Shown one piece after another: positions 38,967-53,304 of a DNA stretch of 64,000 nucleotides. The notes beneath the pieces were generated by a model. That model was not told the origin of the DNA. It worked only from the letters and a program-made list of their open reading frames with translations, and did no database searches. Origin of the DNA: Staphylococcus sp. IVB6214 (GTDB lineage: Bacteria > Bacillota > Bacilli > Staphylococcales > Staphylococcaceae). The first letter of the stretch is position 1. Each line of letters opens with the position of its first letter. The DNA lies in the NCBI RefSeq assembly GCF_025558585.1, contig NZ_CP094723.1, positions 1,674,001 to 1,738,000 on the forward strand. The letters run 5' to 3'. The position numbers and the translations under genes are program-made.

Positions 38967-39002
38967 CGACTGACTTCACAATTGAGGTGAAATCAGCCGT
39001 TT
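38963..39002 (-). terminator. glmS terminator, with the IS inserted in its T tract
   Basis: On the minus strand ACGGCTGATTTCA pairs with TGAAGTCAGTCGT and is followed by TTTTTTAA, which is the target duplication bordering IS copy 2. Confidence 0.85.
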
Positions 39003-39039
39003 GATATTAATTATATGTTTGTCATTTAAAAACCGCAGC

Positions 39040-40842
39040 TTATTCTACTGTTACAGATTTCGCTAAGTTACGTGGTTTGTCCACATCTAAGTCACGATGA
39101 AGCGCAGCATAGTACGAAATCAATTGTAATGTAATCACTGAAACTAATGGCGTTAATAATTCATGAACGTGAGGAATCACATATGTGTCTCCTTCTTTTT
39201 CAAGGCCTTCCATTGAAATAATACTTGGACGTGCACCACGTGCAACGACTTCGTTCACGTTACCACGAATTGATAAGTTCACATGACTTTGTGTTGCTAA
39301 TGCAATGACTGGCGTGCCATCTTCAATTAATGCAATCGTACCATGTTTCAATTCGCCACCTGCAAAACCTTCCGCTTGAATATATGAAATCTCTTTTAAT
39401 TTCAATGCGCCTTCCAAGCTGACATGATAATCAAGGGCACGACCGATGAAGAATGCATTACGTGCTGTTTCAAGGAAATCTTTTGCAATTTGTTCCATTT
39501 TCGGTGCATCATCAACGATTGTTTCGATAGCGGCTGTTACTTTCGCTAGTTCAGGCAATAAATCCACGCCTGTTTCACGACCACGTGCTTCTGCTACAAC
39601 TTGTGCTAAAATTGCTAGTACTGCAATTTGTGCTGTGTACGCTTTTGTTGAAGCAACTGCAATCTCAGGACCAGCATGTAGCAACAACGTATGATCCGCT
39701 TCACGTGATAACGTTGAACCTGCTACGTTAGTGATCGTTAATGAACGGTGACCTAGCTTCGTAGTTTCAACGAGTACTGCACGGCTATCTGCTGTTTCAC
39801 CTGATTGTGAAATGTAGATGAATAATGGACGTTCAGATAGTAATGGCATATTGTACACAAATTCCGATGATACGTGCACTTCTGTTGGTACGCCTGCCCA
39901 TTTTTCTAGATATTCTTTTCCGACTAGACCTGCATGATAGCTTGTACCCGCTGCAATGATATAGATACGGTCTGCTTTTTTAACGTCTTCAATAATTTTC
40001 GAATCCATATTCAAGCGACCTTGTTCATCTTGGTAAGCTTGAATAATGCGACGCATCGCTGCAGGTTGTTCGTGAATCTCTTTCAACATATAGTGATCAT
40101 AGACACCCTTTTCAGCATCAGATGCATCGATTTCAGCTGTATAGCTGTCACGTTCAACGATATTTCCTGCTAAATCTTTAATAGTTACTTGATCACGTTG
40201 TACGAATACGATCTCTTGGTCTTTTAATTCTTTGTATTCACTTGTAATTTGAATCATTGCTAACGCATCAGATGCAATTACGTTAAAGTTATCACCAATA
40301 CCTACTAGTAACGGAGATTTATTTTTTGCAACATAGATTGTATCGTCGTCTTCACTGTCTAACAAACCTAAAGCGTATGAACCATGTAATAATGAAATCA
40401 CTTTTGTAAATGCTTCTTCTGTATTCATACCTTGATTCGCAAAGTATTCTACTAACTGTACGATAACTTCTGTATCTGTATCTGACACAAGTGTTACTTC
40501 TGGAATATAAGTGTCTCTCAACTCTTCATAGTTTTCGATAACACCGTTGTGTACAAGTGTAAAACGCTCACTTGTTGATTGATGTGGGTGAGAATTTTCA
40601 TAACTTGGGACACCGTGTGTTGCCCAACGTGTGTGACCGATCCCAACTTGGCCATCAATATCATCGTCTGCTGCTTTGCGCAACTCAGCAATACGGCCTT
40701 TTGCTTTCGTTACAGTAACTTCATTGTCGTCACGTGTTGCAATTCCAGCTGAGTCGTAACCACGATATTCTAACTTTTCAAGTCCATTTAATAAAATTTC
40801 TTTTGCTTTTTCATAACCAATATATCCTACAATTCCACACAT
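39040..40842 (-). CDS. glmS: Glutamine-fructose-6-phosphate aminotransferase
   Basis: Makes glucosamine-6-phosphate from fructose-6-phosphate and glutamine, the entry to UDP-GlcNAc and cell wall synthesis. The N-terminal glutaminase domain exposes Cys1 after Met removal (MCGIVGYIG); two SIS sugar-isomerase domains follow (for example [19 protein letters not shown]), ending in the conserved [11 protein letters not shown]. The 600-residue length is normal. Expression is controlled by the ribozyme in its leader. glmM lies upstream on the same strand. Confidence 0.97.
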   Translation of the reverse strand: MCGIVGYIGYEKAKEILLNGLEKLEYRGYDSAGIATRDDNEVTVTKAKGRIAELRKAADDDIDGQVGIGHTRWATHGVPSYENSHPHQSTSERFTLVHNGVIENYEELRDTYIPEVTLVSDTDTEVIVQLVEYFANQGMNTEEAFTKVISLLHGSYALGLLDSEDDDTIYVAKNKSPLLVGIGDNFNVIASDALAMIQITSEYKELKDQEIVFVQRDQVTIKDLAGNIVERDSYTAEIDASDAEKGVYDHYMLKEIHEQPAAMRRIIQAYQDEQGRLNMDSKIIEDVKKADRIYIIAAGTSYHAGLVGKEYLEKWAGVPTEVHVSSEFVYNMPLLSERPLFIYISQSGETADSRAVLVETTKLGHRSLTITNVAGSTLSREADHTLLLHAGPEIAVASTKAYTAQIAVLAILAQVVAEARGRETGVDLLPELAKVTAAIETIVDDAPKMEQIAKDFLETARNAFFIGRALDYHVSLEGALKLKEISYIQAEGFAGGELKHGTIALIEDGTPVIALATQSHVNLSIRGNVNEVVARGARPSIISMEGLEKEGDTYVIPHVHELLTPLVSVITLQLISYYAALHRDLDVDKPRNLAKSVTVE

Positions 40843-40970
40843 ATTTTTTCCTCCATATTAAAAGAACGGTACATCCAGCTATCTTGATATCATATGCATT
40901 CTGTTTAATCCATCATAATATCAATAACACTCGTGTATCGTTTTGCTTATTATTCGTAAATTTTTGGCGA

Positions 40971-41163
40971 TCTTATTAACTTTGTCCAAAAGGTTACCCT
41001 TTTGTTTTAATTAATAAGCTACGAATGAGCCACATCCGGGATAGCATCCGCCGATCTGATTCGATCACTATCCTCCTCGTCTACAAGTATATACATTCAT
41101 CTCTTAATAAACTCTGTTTAGCCTATCAATCTACAATGAACGACAATCACTTGTACTGGCGCT
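40971..41163 (-). ncRNA. glmS ribozyme-riboswitch
   Basis: On the minus strand the cleavage site precedes GCGCC (G at 41162). GACGAGGAGGATAGTGATCG and TCGGCGGATGCTATCCCGG form the catalytic core with its pseudoknot. A closing CTTATTAA-type helix with the inner AAAAGGGTAACCTTTT hairpin ends the element. Glucosamine-6-phosphate triggers self-cleavage and lowers glmS mRNA (established for the family). Confidence 0.93.
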
Positions 41164-41209
41164 TTAATTAACTACAATACTACCCTCCTATCAGTACACA
41201 ATATATTTT

Positions 41210-41239
41210 ATTTTACACTGTTCAAAACTTCCAATGCAA
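41210..41239 (-). promoter_or_regulatory. Probable glmS promoter
   Basis: On the minus strand TTGCAT (41234-41239) and TAAAAT (41210-41215) are 18 bp apart, about 45 bp before the ribozyme cleavage site. Confidence 0.5.
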
Positions 41240-41326
41240 ATAAAAAATGCTAATTATATTAAAAACCTGATAAAAATACTCTTGTTTTATTTTAATAACC
41301 ACTACCATACAGTGTCAACAGCATAC

Positions 41327-41368
41327 AAAAAAGAAACCCGCTATCTTCAATTAGATCACGGATTTCTT
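41327..41368 (-). terminator. Terminator of the cdaA-cdaR-glmM operon
   Basis: On the minus strand GAAATCCGTGATCT pairs with AGATAGCGGGTTTC and six T residues follow, after the glmM stop. Confidence 0.8.
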
Positions 41369-41374
41369 AATCGC

Positions 41375-42724
41375 TTATAAGCCCATTTTTTCTTCTACAA
41401 CATCTGCAATCGTTTGTGCAAAACGAACAGCGTCTTCATCTGTTTTTGCTTCAACCATGACACGAACAAGTGGTTCTGTACCAGATGGGCGAACTAAGAT
41501 ACGTCCTTCCCCATTCATCTCCGCTTCAACACGGTCCATGACTTCTTTGACATCAGCGTTATCTTCTACGCCATATTTATCAGTGACTCTTACGTTCACA
41601 AGTGATTGTGGGTATTTTTTCATTTGGGCAGCTAACTCACTAAGTTTTTTACCTGTACGCTTCACAACAGCCGCAAGTTGTACGCCTGTTAATAAACCGT
41701 CACCTGTTGTATTATAGTCCATCAACACGATATGACCTGATTGCTCGCCACCTAAGTTGTAATTACCACGACGCATTTCTTCTACAACGTAACGGTCGCC
41801 AACTTTTGTTTTATTTGATTGAATGCCTTCTGCTTCTAAAGCTTTGTAGAAACCTAAGTTACTCATCACCGTAGAAACAATCATGTTATCATTTAATTCT
41901 TGGTTTTTCGCCATTTCTTGACCGATGATGAACATAATTTGGTCTCCATCAACGATATTTCCTTTTTCATCCACAGCAATTAAGCGATCTCCATCACCAT
42001 CGAAAGCCAAACCAAAATTACAACCTTCTTCAACAACCTTATTCGCTAAAGGTTCTGGGTGTGTGGATCCAACACCTTTGTTGATATTGTATCCATCTGG
42101 ACTGCATCCAATTGTCACTGTGTCTGCTTCAAGATCACCAAATAAGAAAGGTGCAAGAGAAGCTGTTGAACCGTTAGCTCCATCTAAACCAATCTTCAAT
42201 CCTTCTAAGTTTACTTCGATTGTTGACTTCAAGAAACTTAAATACTTTTGTGCGCCTTCAAAGTAATCTGATGTATGTACGATCTTAGAACCAACTGGTC
42301 GTGGCAATTCTGTCGTTTCATCATCCAATAAAGCTTCAATTTCTTGTTCTTGCGCATCTGTTAGCTTGAAACCATCTGAACCGAAAAACTTAATACCGTT
42401 ATCGGCAACAGGGTTATGAGATGCTGAAATCATTACACCTAATTCGGCTTCCATTTCACGAGTTAAATACGCAACTCCTGGCGTTGAGATAACGCCTAAG
42501 CGCATCACTTCTGCACCAATTGATACAAGCCCTGCAATTAACGCGTGTTCTAACATCTCCCCAGATACACGTGTGTCTTTCCCCACTAACACACGTGGGT
42601 GTTCTGTGTGTGCGTTATGTGCTAAGACATAGCCACCGTATCTTCCTAATTTAAACGCTAACTCTGGTGTTAACTCTTGGTTGGCTACACCTCTGACACC
42701 GTCTGTCCCAAAATATTTACCCAT
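41375..42724 (-). CDS. glmM: Phosphoglucosamine mutase
   Basis: Interconverts glucosamine-6-phosphate and glucosamine-1-phosphate, the step after GlmS. The 449-residue alpha-phosphohexomutase has the phosphoserine loop MISASHNP (Ser near 102), the metal-binding DGDGDR, the sugar-binding GGEQSG and the C-terminal phosphate loop RPSGTEP. It is the third gene of cdaA-cdaR-glmM; this arrangement links c-di-AMP synthesis to wall precursors, and GlmM is known to inhibit CdaA. Confidence 0.97.
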   Translation of the reverse strand: MGKYFGTDGVRGVANQELTPELAFKLGRYGGYVLAHNAHTEHPRVLVGKDTRVSGEMLEHALIAGLVSIGAEVMRLGVISTPGVAYLTREMEAELGVMISASHNPVADNGIKFFGSDGFKLTDAQEQEIEALLDDETTELPRPVGSKIVHTSDYFEGAQKYLSFLKSTIEVNLEGLKIGLDGANGSTASLAPFLFGDLEADTVTIGCSPDGYNINKGVGSTHPEPLANKVVEEGCNFGLAFDGDGDRLIAVDEKGNIVDGDQIMFIIGQEMAKNQELNDNMIVSTVMSNLGFYKALEAEGIQSNKTKVGDRYVVEEMRRGNYNLGGEQSGHIVLMDYNTTGDGLLTGVQLAAVVKRTGKKLSELAAQMKKYPQSLVNVRVTDKYGVEDNADVKEVMDRVEAEMNGEGRILVRPSGTEPLVRVMVEAKTDEDAVRFAQTIADVVEEKMGL

Positions 42725-42747
42725 AATTCATATCTCCTTTATATTAT

Positions 42748-43680
42748 TCATTCAACGGATATCGTAGCTGTGACATCTGCTGGTTTCGTGTAGGATACTT
42801 GATCTGGTAAATCTAACTTCACTGACCTTGTTGTAGTTGTCGATACGCCATTAACATCTACTTCTCCAGATATTTTATCGATGTCTTCCAAAGCTTCTCG
42901 ATTACCATAAAGGTCAATTGTTGATTTATCCAAGGTCACATCACTCACCTTAAAACCGTCAGCAGCTGTGCCTTTTTTCGTCAAATCAATCTTCACTTTT
43001 TTATGATACGGTTCAACATCCACTGTTACATCGACAGTTGAAGGAACCACTTGCACATCCAACTTATTCATATTTTTATCAAAAACAGCGACATTTGCTT
43101 TAGCAGTTGTTTTTTGGGTGATTTGAAAATCTTCTCTTAAACTTGCTTTAGCAAATGCGATTCGATCCAATTGTTCTTTTCCACCGATGACTTTCACCGT
43201 ATGATTTTTAACAGTTGCTTCGGAAACTTGGTAATTTGGATCAACTGCATATCGACTAATATTTGGCTCGATTGCCACTTCTCGTGATTCTTTCTTCTCA
43301 ATAGAGAGTGTTGCTTCTTTAGGATAGACACGATAATTAATATCTCTGTCTAAACCTCGCACTTGAAATGCAATCGTTTGTTCCCCTGTACTGGCATCTG
43401 TCGCATCTAACGTGACTTTGTAATCTTCAACTTTTGTTGCTTGTAACACTTTAGATTGTGGACCATTCAACTCAACATCGACTGTATCTGGTGCCCCTGA
43501 CACATAAAGGTCTTTGTTGTTATTGATCACTTCTACTGGTACATTTTTAATCGTCTTGTGTCCATCTTTGGCAATGTTATCCGTAGTAAACGAATCGCCT
43601 AAAACATTGTTTACCGATAAAAACAGCAGTAGTGCCAATATTAACGCAAAAAAGCGCAAGCCCCATTTAGACTCTAACAT
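42748..43680 (-). CDS. cdaR: CdaA regulatory protein CdaR (YbbR domains)
   Basis: Membrane-anchored regulator of the diadenylate cyclase CdaA. An N-terminal membrane segment (about 8-27, FFALILALLLFLSV) is followed by extracellular YbbR repeats rich in beta strands (for example NVPVEVINNN, VDVELNGPQ, AEVDVNG-like ends). The gene starts directly after cdaA with no intergenic base, and glmM follows after 23 bp. The 310-residue length is typical. Confidence 0.94.
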   Translation of the reverse strand: MLESKWGLRFFALILALLLFLSVNNVLGDSFTTDNIAKDGHKTIKNVPVEVINNNKDLYVSGAPDTVDVELNGPQSKVLQATKVEDYKVTLDATDASTGEQTIAFQVRGLDRDINYRVYPKEATLSIEKKESREVAIEPNISRYAVDPNYQVSEATVKNHTVKVIGGKEQLDRIAFAKASLREDFQITQKTTAKANVAVFDKNMNKLDVQVVPSTVDVTVDVEPYHKKVKIDLTKKGTAADGFKVSDVTLDKSTIDLYGNREALEDIDKISGEVDVNGVSTTTTRSVKLDLPDQVSYTKPADVTATISVE

Positions 43681-44487
43681 CTAATTCACACCTTTCTTTA
43701 CAAAGTGTGTTCCAAACCAATGTTCAGACAGTAATTCTTCAAAAACTTCGACCGAAATATCTTTACGCAACTTGCCATCAAAAGTAACGGATATCGAACC
43801 TGTTTCTTCTGAGACGATGACAGTGAATGCATCGGATACTTCTGAAATACCAACAGCTGCGCGATGACGAGTCCCTAGACTTTTAGCAATTTTCGGACTA
43901 TCAGACAACGGCAAATAACTTGCTGCAGTCGCAATCTTATCTCCTTGAATAATCATCGCACCATCATGTAACGGAGTATTCGGAATAAATACATTCGTCA
44001 ATAACTCTTGTGAAATGTCCGAATGCATTGGAATTCCCGTTTCAATATAATCCTGTAATCCCGTTTCTTTTTCAAAAACAATCAAAGCTCCGATACGGCG
44101 CTTCGCCATATATTGAACGGCTTTTGATACGGCATCAACAAGTTTTGGTACTTCTTCATAAGATGTTGTCGTATAGCGTTTAAAGAAGCTGCCACGCCCT
44201 AATTGTTCAAGTGCTCGTCTAATCTCAGGTTGGAAGATAACAATGATTGCTAAAAAGCCCCATTGCATCGCCAAATCAAACATTCTTGAAGTTGTTGTCA
44301 GTTGTAGATATTCACTGACGGCTTTCCCGATTAAGATAAATAATATCCCTTTTAATAATTGAATCGCTTTCGTTCCCCTAAAGACTGCAATCAATAGGTA
44401 GATCACATACCAAACAATTAATAAATCTAGAATACCAGTAACAACTTCAAGCGTACTTAATTTTTCAAAGAGATTTGAAATATGCAT
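43681..44487 (-). CDS. cdaA: Diadenylate cyclase CdaA (DacA)
   Basis: Makes the essential messenger c-di-AMP from two ATP. Three N-terminal membrane helices (about 12-80) precede the cytosolic DAC domain, whose catalytic DGA motif is at 175-177 and the GTRHR motif at 205-209. The 268-residue protein is complete. It heads the cdaA-cdaR-glmM operon, which is conserved in Firmicutes. Confidence 0.96.
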   Translation of the reverse strand: MHISNLFEKLSTLEVVTGILDLLIVWYVIYLLIAVFRGTKAIQLLKGILFILIGKAVSEYLQLTTTSRMFDLAMQWGFLAIIVIFQPEIRRALEQLGRGSFFKRYTTTSYEEVPKLVDAVSKAVQYMAKRRIGALIVFEKETGLQDYIETGIPMHSDISQELLTNVFIPNTPLHDGAMIIQGDKIATAASYLPLSDSPKIAKSLGTRHRAAVGISEVSDAFTVIVSEETGSISVTFDGKLRKDISVEVFEELLSEHWFGTHFVKKGVN

Positions 44488-44568
44488 AGCATCTCCTCCG
44501 GTAATCTATTCCCATAAAATCTATTATAACAAGGATAACAGTCACTTGTCATATATCATTTGTGAAGA

Positions 44569-45474
44569 TTATAATAATGTTTCACCGAAGAATGATCCCA
44601 ACAATGCTACCGCTTGTTCTGCCGTATGATTGCCGTTGTCTAATAGTGGATTTACTTCTACTAAATCCAACGAAGTAATCAAACCTGATTGCTGTAATAA
44701 CTCTAATGCGAAGTGGCTTTCCCGATATGTTAGACCACCAGATACTTTCGTACCAGTTCCAGGTGTTTCGTTTGGGTCTAGGGCATCTACGTCCAATGAC
44801 AAATGGACACCATCCGTACGTTCTTTTAGATATGCTATCGTTTCAGAAATCACTGTCTTAATTCCTAACGCATCGATATCTGCCATCGTATACGTTTTAA
44901 TATTATGCTTTTTAATATATTGTCGCTCACCATAATCTAAGTCACGCATACCAATTAACACAATACGATCGGGTGAGACTTTAGGAGACGTACCACCAAG
45001 CTGTACGAGTCGTTCATCTCCTTCACCTGCAAGAATGCGGAGAGACATCCCGTGTACATTGCCAGATGGTGATTCTTCAGGAATATTCAAATCACCGTGT
45101 GCATCATACCAAATCACACCGAGTTGATCATAATGAGCACTTACACCTGATACAGAACCAATTGCCAATGAGTGATCTCCACCGAGTACAACTGGAAAAT
45201 GACCTTGTGTGATACTTTCTGACACCTTATCCATTAATGTTTTATTGTAAGCGTAAATTTCATCATAATTTCTCAGTCCTGACGTTTCAGCTTGTAATTT
45301 TTCAACACTGACTTTTGGGACAGAAATATTCCCACTGTCTAGCACTTCATGACCAATTCTTTGAAGTCTTTCAACAACCCCTGCATAACGAATTGCATCT
45401 GGACCAAAGTCCACTCCAAATTTTCTTTGACCAAATAATACTGGTGCCCCTATCAGTTCTATCTTTTTATTCAT
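44569..45474 (-). CDS. rocF: Arginase
   Basis: Hydrolyses arginine to ornithine and urea. The 301-residue ureohydrolase has the binuclear manganese motifs GGDHS, DAHGDLN and SLDVDALDP, plus the His in GNVHGMS. AAGGGGGAT precedes the ATG. It stands alone; a perfect 25-bp tandem repeat sits just before its ribosome binding site and could affect its promoter. Confidence 0.95.
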   Translation of the reverse strand: MNKKIELIGAPVLFGQRKFGVDFGPDAIRYAGVVERLQRIGHEVLDSGNISVPKVSVEKLQAETSGLRNYDEIYAYNKTLMDKVSESITQGHFPVVLGGDHSLAIGSVSGVSAHYDQLGVIWYDAHGDLNIPEESPSGNVHGMSLRILAGEGDERLVQLGGTSPKVSPDRIVLIGMRDLDYGERQYIKKHNIKTYTMADIDALGIKTVISETIAYLKERTDGVHLSLDVDALDPNETPGTGTKVSGGLTYRESHFALELLQQSGLITSLDLVEVNPLLDNGNHTAEQAVALLGSFFGETLL

Positions 45475-45488
45475 ATATAATCCCCCTT

Positions 45489-45538
45489 ATTTTAGATCGT
45501 ACTTGATTACCCCATTTTAGATCGTACTTGATTACCCC
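45489..45538. repeat. Perfect 25-bp tandem duplication upstream of rocF
   Basis: Two adjacent identical 25-bp units (45489-45513 and 45514-45538), each containing TTTTAGATCGTACTTGATTA then CCCC. Read toward rocF each unit carries a TAAAAT, a possible -10, so the promoter may be duplicated. Confidence 0.9.
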
Positions 45539-45639
45539 TTGAATACATCAAGCACATCATTGTCAGAATAATCAAGCAATCGAATAAAATCAAGTATTTA
45601 TAGGCTCACTTTTATATATTTTAATAGTTTCATTCATTT

Positions 45640-45817
45640 TGACTTTCATTTTTAGTATTTTTAATATATCATTACACATAGGCGCATTATGTCTCCTCTC
45701 AATTTTTGGTTTGGTCACTTAAAATGATAGAGGCATGAGTGCTTTTTTTGTATCAAAATGATTTAAAAAACAAAAAGGGCGGGATAGCAGTTCATGCCAT
45801 CCCACCACAAAAGGTGA
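45640..45817 (-). mobile_element. Decayed left end of the ISL3-family element
   Basis: This segment matches the left end of the two complete IS copies, including the first codons of the transposase and the terminator-like hairpin, with scattered base changes. The terminal inverted repeat tip and the rest of the transposase are lost, so it is an old remnant. It lies between rocF and the terminator of the rRNA-tRNA operon. Confidence 0.88.
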
Positions 45818-45832
45818 ACATTTGTAAAAACT

Positions 45833-45862
45833 CAAAAACCCTACCTCGATTGAGATAGGGTT
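45833..45862 (-). terminator. Terminator of the rRNA-tRNA operon
   Basis: On the minus strand AACCCTATCTC pairs with GAGGTAGGGTT and T residues follow, six bases after tRNA-Lys. Confidence 0.82.
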
Positions 45863-45867
45863 AAAAG

Positions 45868-45940
45868 TGAGCCATAGAGGATTCGAACCTCTGACCCTCT
45901 GATTAAAAGTCAGATGCTCTACCAACTGAGCTAATGGCTC
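45868..45940 (-). tRNA. tRNA-Lys (anticodon TTT)
   Basis: Cloverleaf with GAGCCAT acceptor arm, TTCGAAT in the T loop and anticodon TTT. CCA is not encoded. It is the last gene of the rrn-linked tRNA block. Confidence 0.95.
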
Positions 45941-45943
45941 ATA

Positions 45944-46018
45944 TGGCTGGGCTAGCTGGATTCGAACCAGCGAGTGACGGAGTCAAAGTCCGTTGCCTTA
46001 CCGCTTGGCTATAGCCCA
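45944..46018 (-). tRNA. tRNA-Gln (anticodon TTG)
   Basis: Cloverleaf beginning TGGGCTATAGCC, anticodon TTG in CTTTGAC, T loop TTCGAAT. The CCA end is encoded. Confidence 0.95.
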
Positions 46019-46022
46019 AAGA

Positions 46023-46106
46023 TGGTGGAGGGGGGCAGATTCGAACTGCCGAACCCGAAGGAGCGGATTTACAGTCCGCCGCGTTTAGCCACTTCGCTAC
46101 CCCTCC
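46023..46106 (-). tRNA. tRNA-Tyr (anticodon GTA)
   Basis: Class II tRNA with a long variable arm, 84 bases, anticodon GTA in CTGTAAA. CCA is encoded. Confidence 0.95.
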
Positions 46107-46122
46107 GCATATAAAATTAAAA

Positions 46123-46198
46123 TGGTGGAGAATGACGGGTTCGAACCGCCGACCCTCTGCTTGTAAGGCAGATGCTCTCCCAGCTGAGCTAATTCTCC
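46123..46198 (-). tRNA. tRNA-Val (anticodon TAC)
   Basis: GGAGAATTAGCTCAG start, anticodon TAC in CTTACAA, CCA encoded. Confidence 0.95.
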
Positions 46199-46205
46199 AA
46201 AAAAG

Positions 46206-46277
46206 TGACCCCTACGGGACTCGAACCCGTGTTACCGCCGTGAAAGGGCGGTGTCTTAACCGCTTGACCAAGGGGCC
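46206..46277 (-). tRNA. tRNA-Glu (anticodon TTC)
   Basis: GGCCCCTTGGTCAAG start, anticodon TTC in CTTTCAC, no CCA encoded. Confidence 0.95.
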
Positions 46278-46281
46278 TTAA

Positions 46282-46356
46282 TGGCTCCACAGGTAGGACT
46301 CGAACCTACGACCGATCGGTTAACAGCCGATAGCTCTACCACTGAGCTACTGTGGA
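46282..46356 (-). tRNA. tRNA-Asn (anticodon GTT)
   Basis: TCCACAGTAGCTCAG start, anticodon GTT in CTGTTAA, encoded CCA. First tRNA after 5S rRNA. Confidence 0.95.
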
Positions 46357-46369
46357 TTAATAAGAGATT

Positions 46370-46484
46370 ACCTGGCACCGTCCTACTCTAGCGGAACGTC
46401 AGTTCAACTACCATCGGCGCTAAAGAGCTTAACTTCTGTGTTCGGCATGGGAACAGGTGTGACCTCTTTGCCATTGGCACCAGA
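46370..46484 (-). rRNA. 5S ribosomal RNA
   Basis: On the minus strand it starts TCTGGTGCCAATGGC and contains the conserved CCATGCCGAACACAGAAG, ending GGACGGTGCCAGG. It follows 23S by about 78 bp, the usual layout. Confidence 0.96.
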
Positions 46485-46561
46485 TAAAATTGAATGTTAT
46501 ACATTCAAAACTAGATAGTAAGTATATCATTTACACAAACAAAACCTTGTGAAAAAATTTT

Positions 46562-51552
<4,991 letters not shown>

Positions 51553-51819
51553 GAAGTAAGCTTGATTAGCTCGTTTTGATTGTTTAAGTCAATCACTCTT
51601 GAAAGTACTACTCTGAGCACTCAAATTATCGGAATTAACGTTGACATATTGTCATTCAGTTTTCAATGTTCATCTTCAGTTGAACTAAGTTTTGATAACT
51701 TTAGTTTGTTTCAAGACTTAATCAATCATAAATCATTTTAAAAACTTTATCAATAGTAATTTTTACACTATCGTTATGTTTTTTGATTTATTCTTGTTCG
51801 TCGTTTGTGCGTCTTTAAC

Positions 51820-51937
51820 ATCTTAACAAGTGATTTATTTGTTGTCAACCATAAAATAAAATTTATTTTTTATTTTAGATTTATATGAACTCTCGCTCAC
51901 AAGAAATTATTCTACTGCCTTTACAACAAAAAATCAA
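51820..51937 (-). promoter_or_regulatory. Two tandem rRNA promoters
   Basis: On the minus strand, proximal: TTGACA (51843-51848) and TAAGAT (51820-51825), 17-bp spacer. Distal: TTGATT (51932-51937) and TAGAAT (51909-51914), 17-bp spacer. A boxA-like GAACATTGAAAACT lies in the leader near 51660. The rest of the interval 51553-52012 is AT-rich with no gene. Confidence 0.8.
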
Positions 51938-52012
51938 GTCTCATTTTTAATTTTTTTATATTTTTATATTTCACATCTCACGTCACAATACGACAACAAT
52001 GCTAACACATAA

Positions 52013-52055
52013 TAAAAAGCCAGAAAAGATGCTATTCCAGCACCTTTCCTAGCCA
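52013..52055 (-). terminator. Terminator of mrp
   Basis: On the minus strand a stem with GCTAGGAAAGGTGCT and AGCATCTTTTCTGGC (a few mismatches) is followed by T residues. Confidence 0.65.
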
Positions 52056-52068
52056 TGATATCTTCATA

Positions 52069-53133
52069 TTACTTCGCTGTTTTCTCAATGATTTTGCGTG
52101 CAATAGATTGATAGATTTCACCTAATTTGTCTTCTGGCTGATAAATAGATGGTGCAAAGTCTACTGGTTTCCATGAAGGTTGTTCTAATGGTAATTGGCC
52201 AAGAAGATCTGTTTGTAATTCGTCCGCAAGCTTTTGACCGCCACCTTGACCGAATACATATTCTTTGTTACCAGTTTCCTTACTTTCAAAGTAAGACATA
52301 TTTTCGATAACACCTAAAATAGAATGCTCTGTATGTTTTGCCATTGCACCTGCACGTGCTGCAACAAATGCTGCTGTTGGGTGCGGTGTTGTGACAATAA
52401 TTTCTTTACTTGATGGTAGCATTGTATGAACATCAAGTGCGACGTCCCCTGTACCAGGCGGTAAATCTAGGATGAGATAGTCTAAATCTCCCCATTTTAC
52501 ATCAGTGAAGAAGTTCGTCAACATTTTACCTAACATTGGTCCACGCCAAATAACAGGTGCATTTTCTTCTACAAAGAAGGCCATTGAAATAACTTTAACA
52601 CCATGATGCTCAACTGGAACAACTGTTTTACCCTCAATACCTGGTTTTTCATCAATCCCCATCATATCAGGTACACTAAAACCATAAATATCTGCATCGA
52701 TTAGTCCAACACGTTTGCCTTCACGTGCAAGTGAGACAGCTAAATTGACAGCAACTGTTGACTTCCCAACACCGCCTTTACCTGAAGCAACAGCTATAAA
52801 TTCTAAGTCATTGCCTTGTGCGATAAATTGTTCGATTGTTTGTTGTTCTTCTTCCTTGCTACCACGGTATTTTGATACAGTTTCTTCAGGTAATTCTTCA
52901 AATCGAATACCGACTGTTTTCGCACCGTTTTCTTTTAACTTTTCAACAATTTCCATTTGTAAATCTAATTGCGTTTGTCCACCTAATTGTGCCATCGCAA
53001 CTTTAACACTCACATGCTCTTTCTCTTCTTTTACTGACACATCTATGACGCCACCTGTTTCACTCAGTGGCACATGAATAATTGGATCATTAATCTCTCC
53101 AACGAGTGTTTTCACTTGTTCTACTGTTAACAC
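52069..53133 (-). CDS. mrp: Mrp/ApbC-type iron-sulfur carrier ATPase
   Basis: ParA/MinD-like P-loop ATPase of the Mrp (ApbC) group, which carries or helps assemble iron-sulfur clusters. The 354-residue protein has an N-terminal MIP18-like domain (about 1-90), then the deviant Walker A ASGKGGVGKST and the LILDLPPGTGD switch. The start is GTG after AAAAGGAG. Odd point: the protein contains no cysteine at all, so the usual CxxC cluster ligands are absent; NMSYF is followed by ESKETGN. The role in cluster transfer is therefore uncertain. Confidence 0.9.
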   Translation of the reverse strand: MLTVEQVKTLVGEINDPIIHVPLSETGGVIDVSVKEEKEHVSVKVAMAQLGGQTQLDLQMEIVEKLKENGAKTVGIRFEELPEETVSKYRGSKEEEQQTIEQFIAQGNDLEFIAVASGKGGVGKSTVAVNLAVSLAREGKRVGLIDADIYGFSVPDMMGIDEKPGIEGKTVVPVEHHGVKVISMAFFVEENAPVIWRGPMLGKMLTNFFTDVKWGDLDYLILDLPPGTGDVALDVHTMLPSSKEIIVTTPHPTAAFVAARAGAMAKHTEHSILGVIENMSYFESKETGNKEYVFGQGGGQKLADELQTDLLGQLPLEQPSWKPVDFAPSIYQPEDKLGEIYQSIARKIIEKTAK

Positions 53134-53236
53134 GGATGATCTCTCCTTTTGTACACGTTTGTATATAGTTTAACAAAATATAAAGCGATTGCATAAGGTA
53201 AAAGCCCTTATTTCTCGCAAAAAGTCCCCTATTCCT

Positions 53237-53290
53237 AAAAAACTGACTCGACAAGTCTACATTAAGGCTTTCCAAGTCAGTTTTTTCTGT
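53237..53290 (-). terminator. Terminator of the sdrM-sepA-lmrB operon
   Basis: On the minus strand AAAACTGACT pairs with AGTCAGTTTT, followed by T residues, after the lmrB stop. The loop is long (about 27 bases). Confidence 0.72.
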
Positions 53291-53304
53291 TTATTATCTG
53301 ATAA

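Noticed and set aside
45719-45925. A 68-codon frame across the IS remnant and tRNA-Lys
   Set aside because: It runs through a tRNA gene, a terminator and a decayed IS end; no ribosome binding site.
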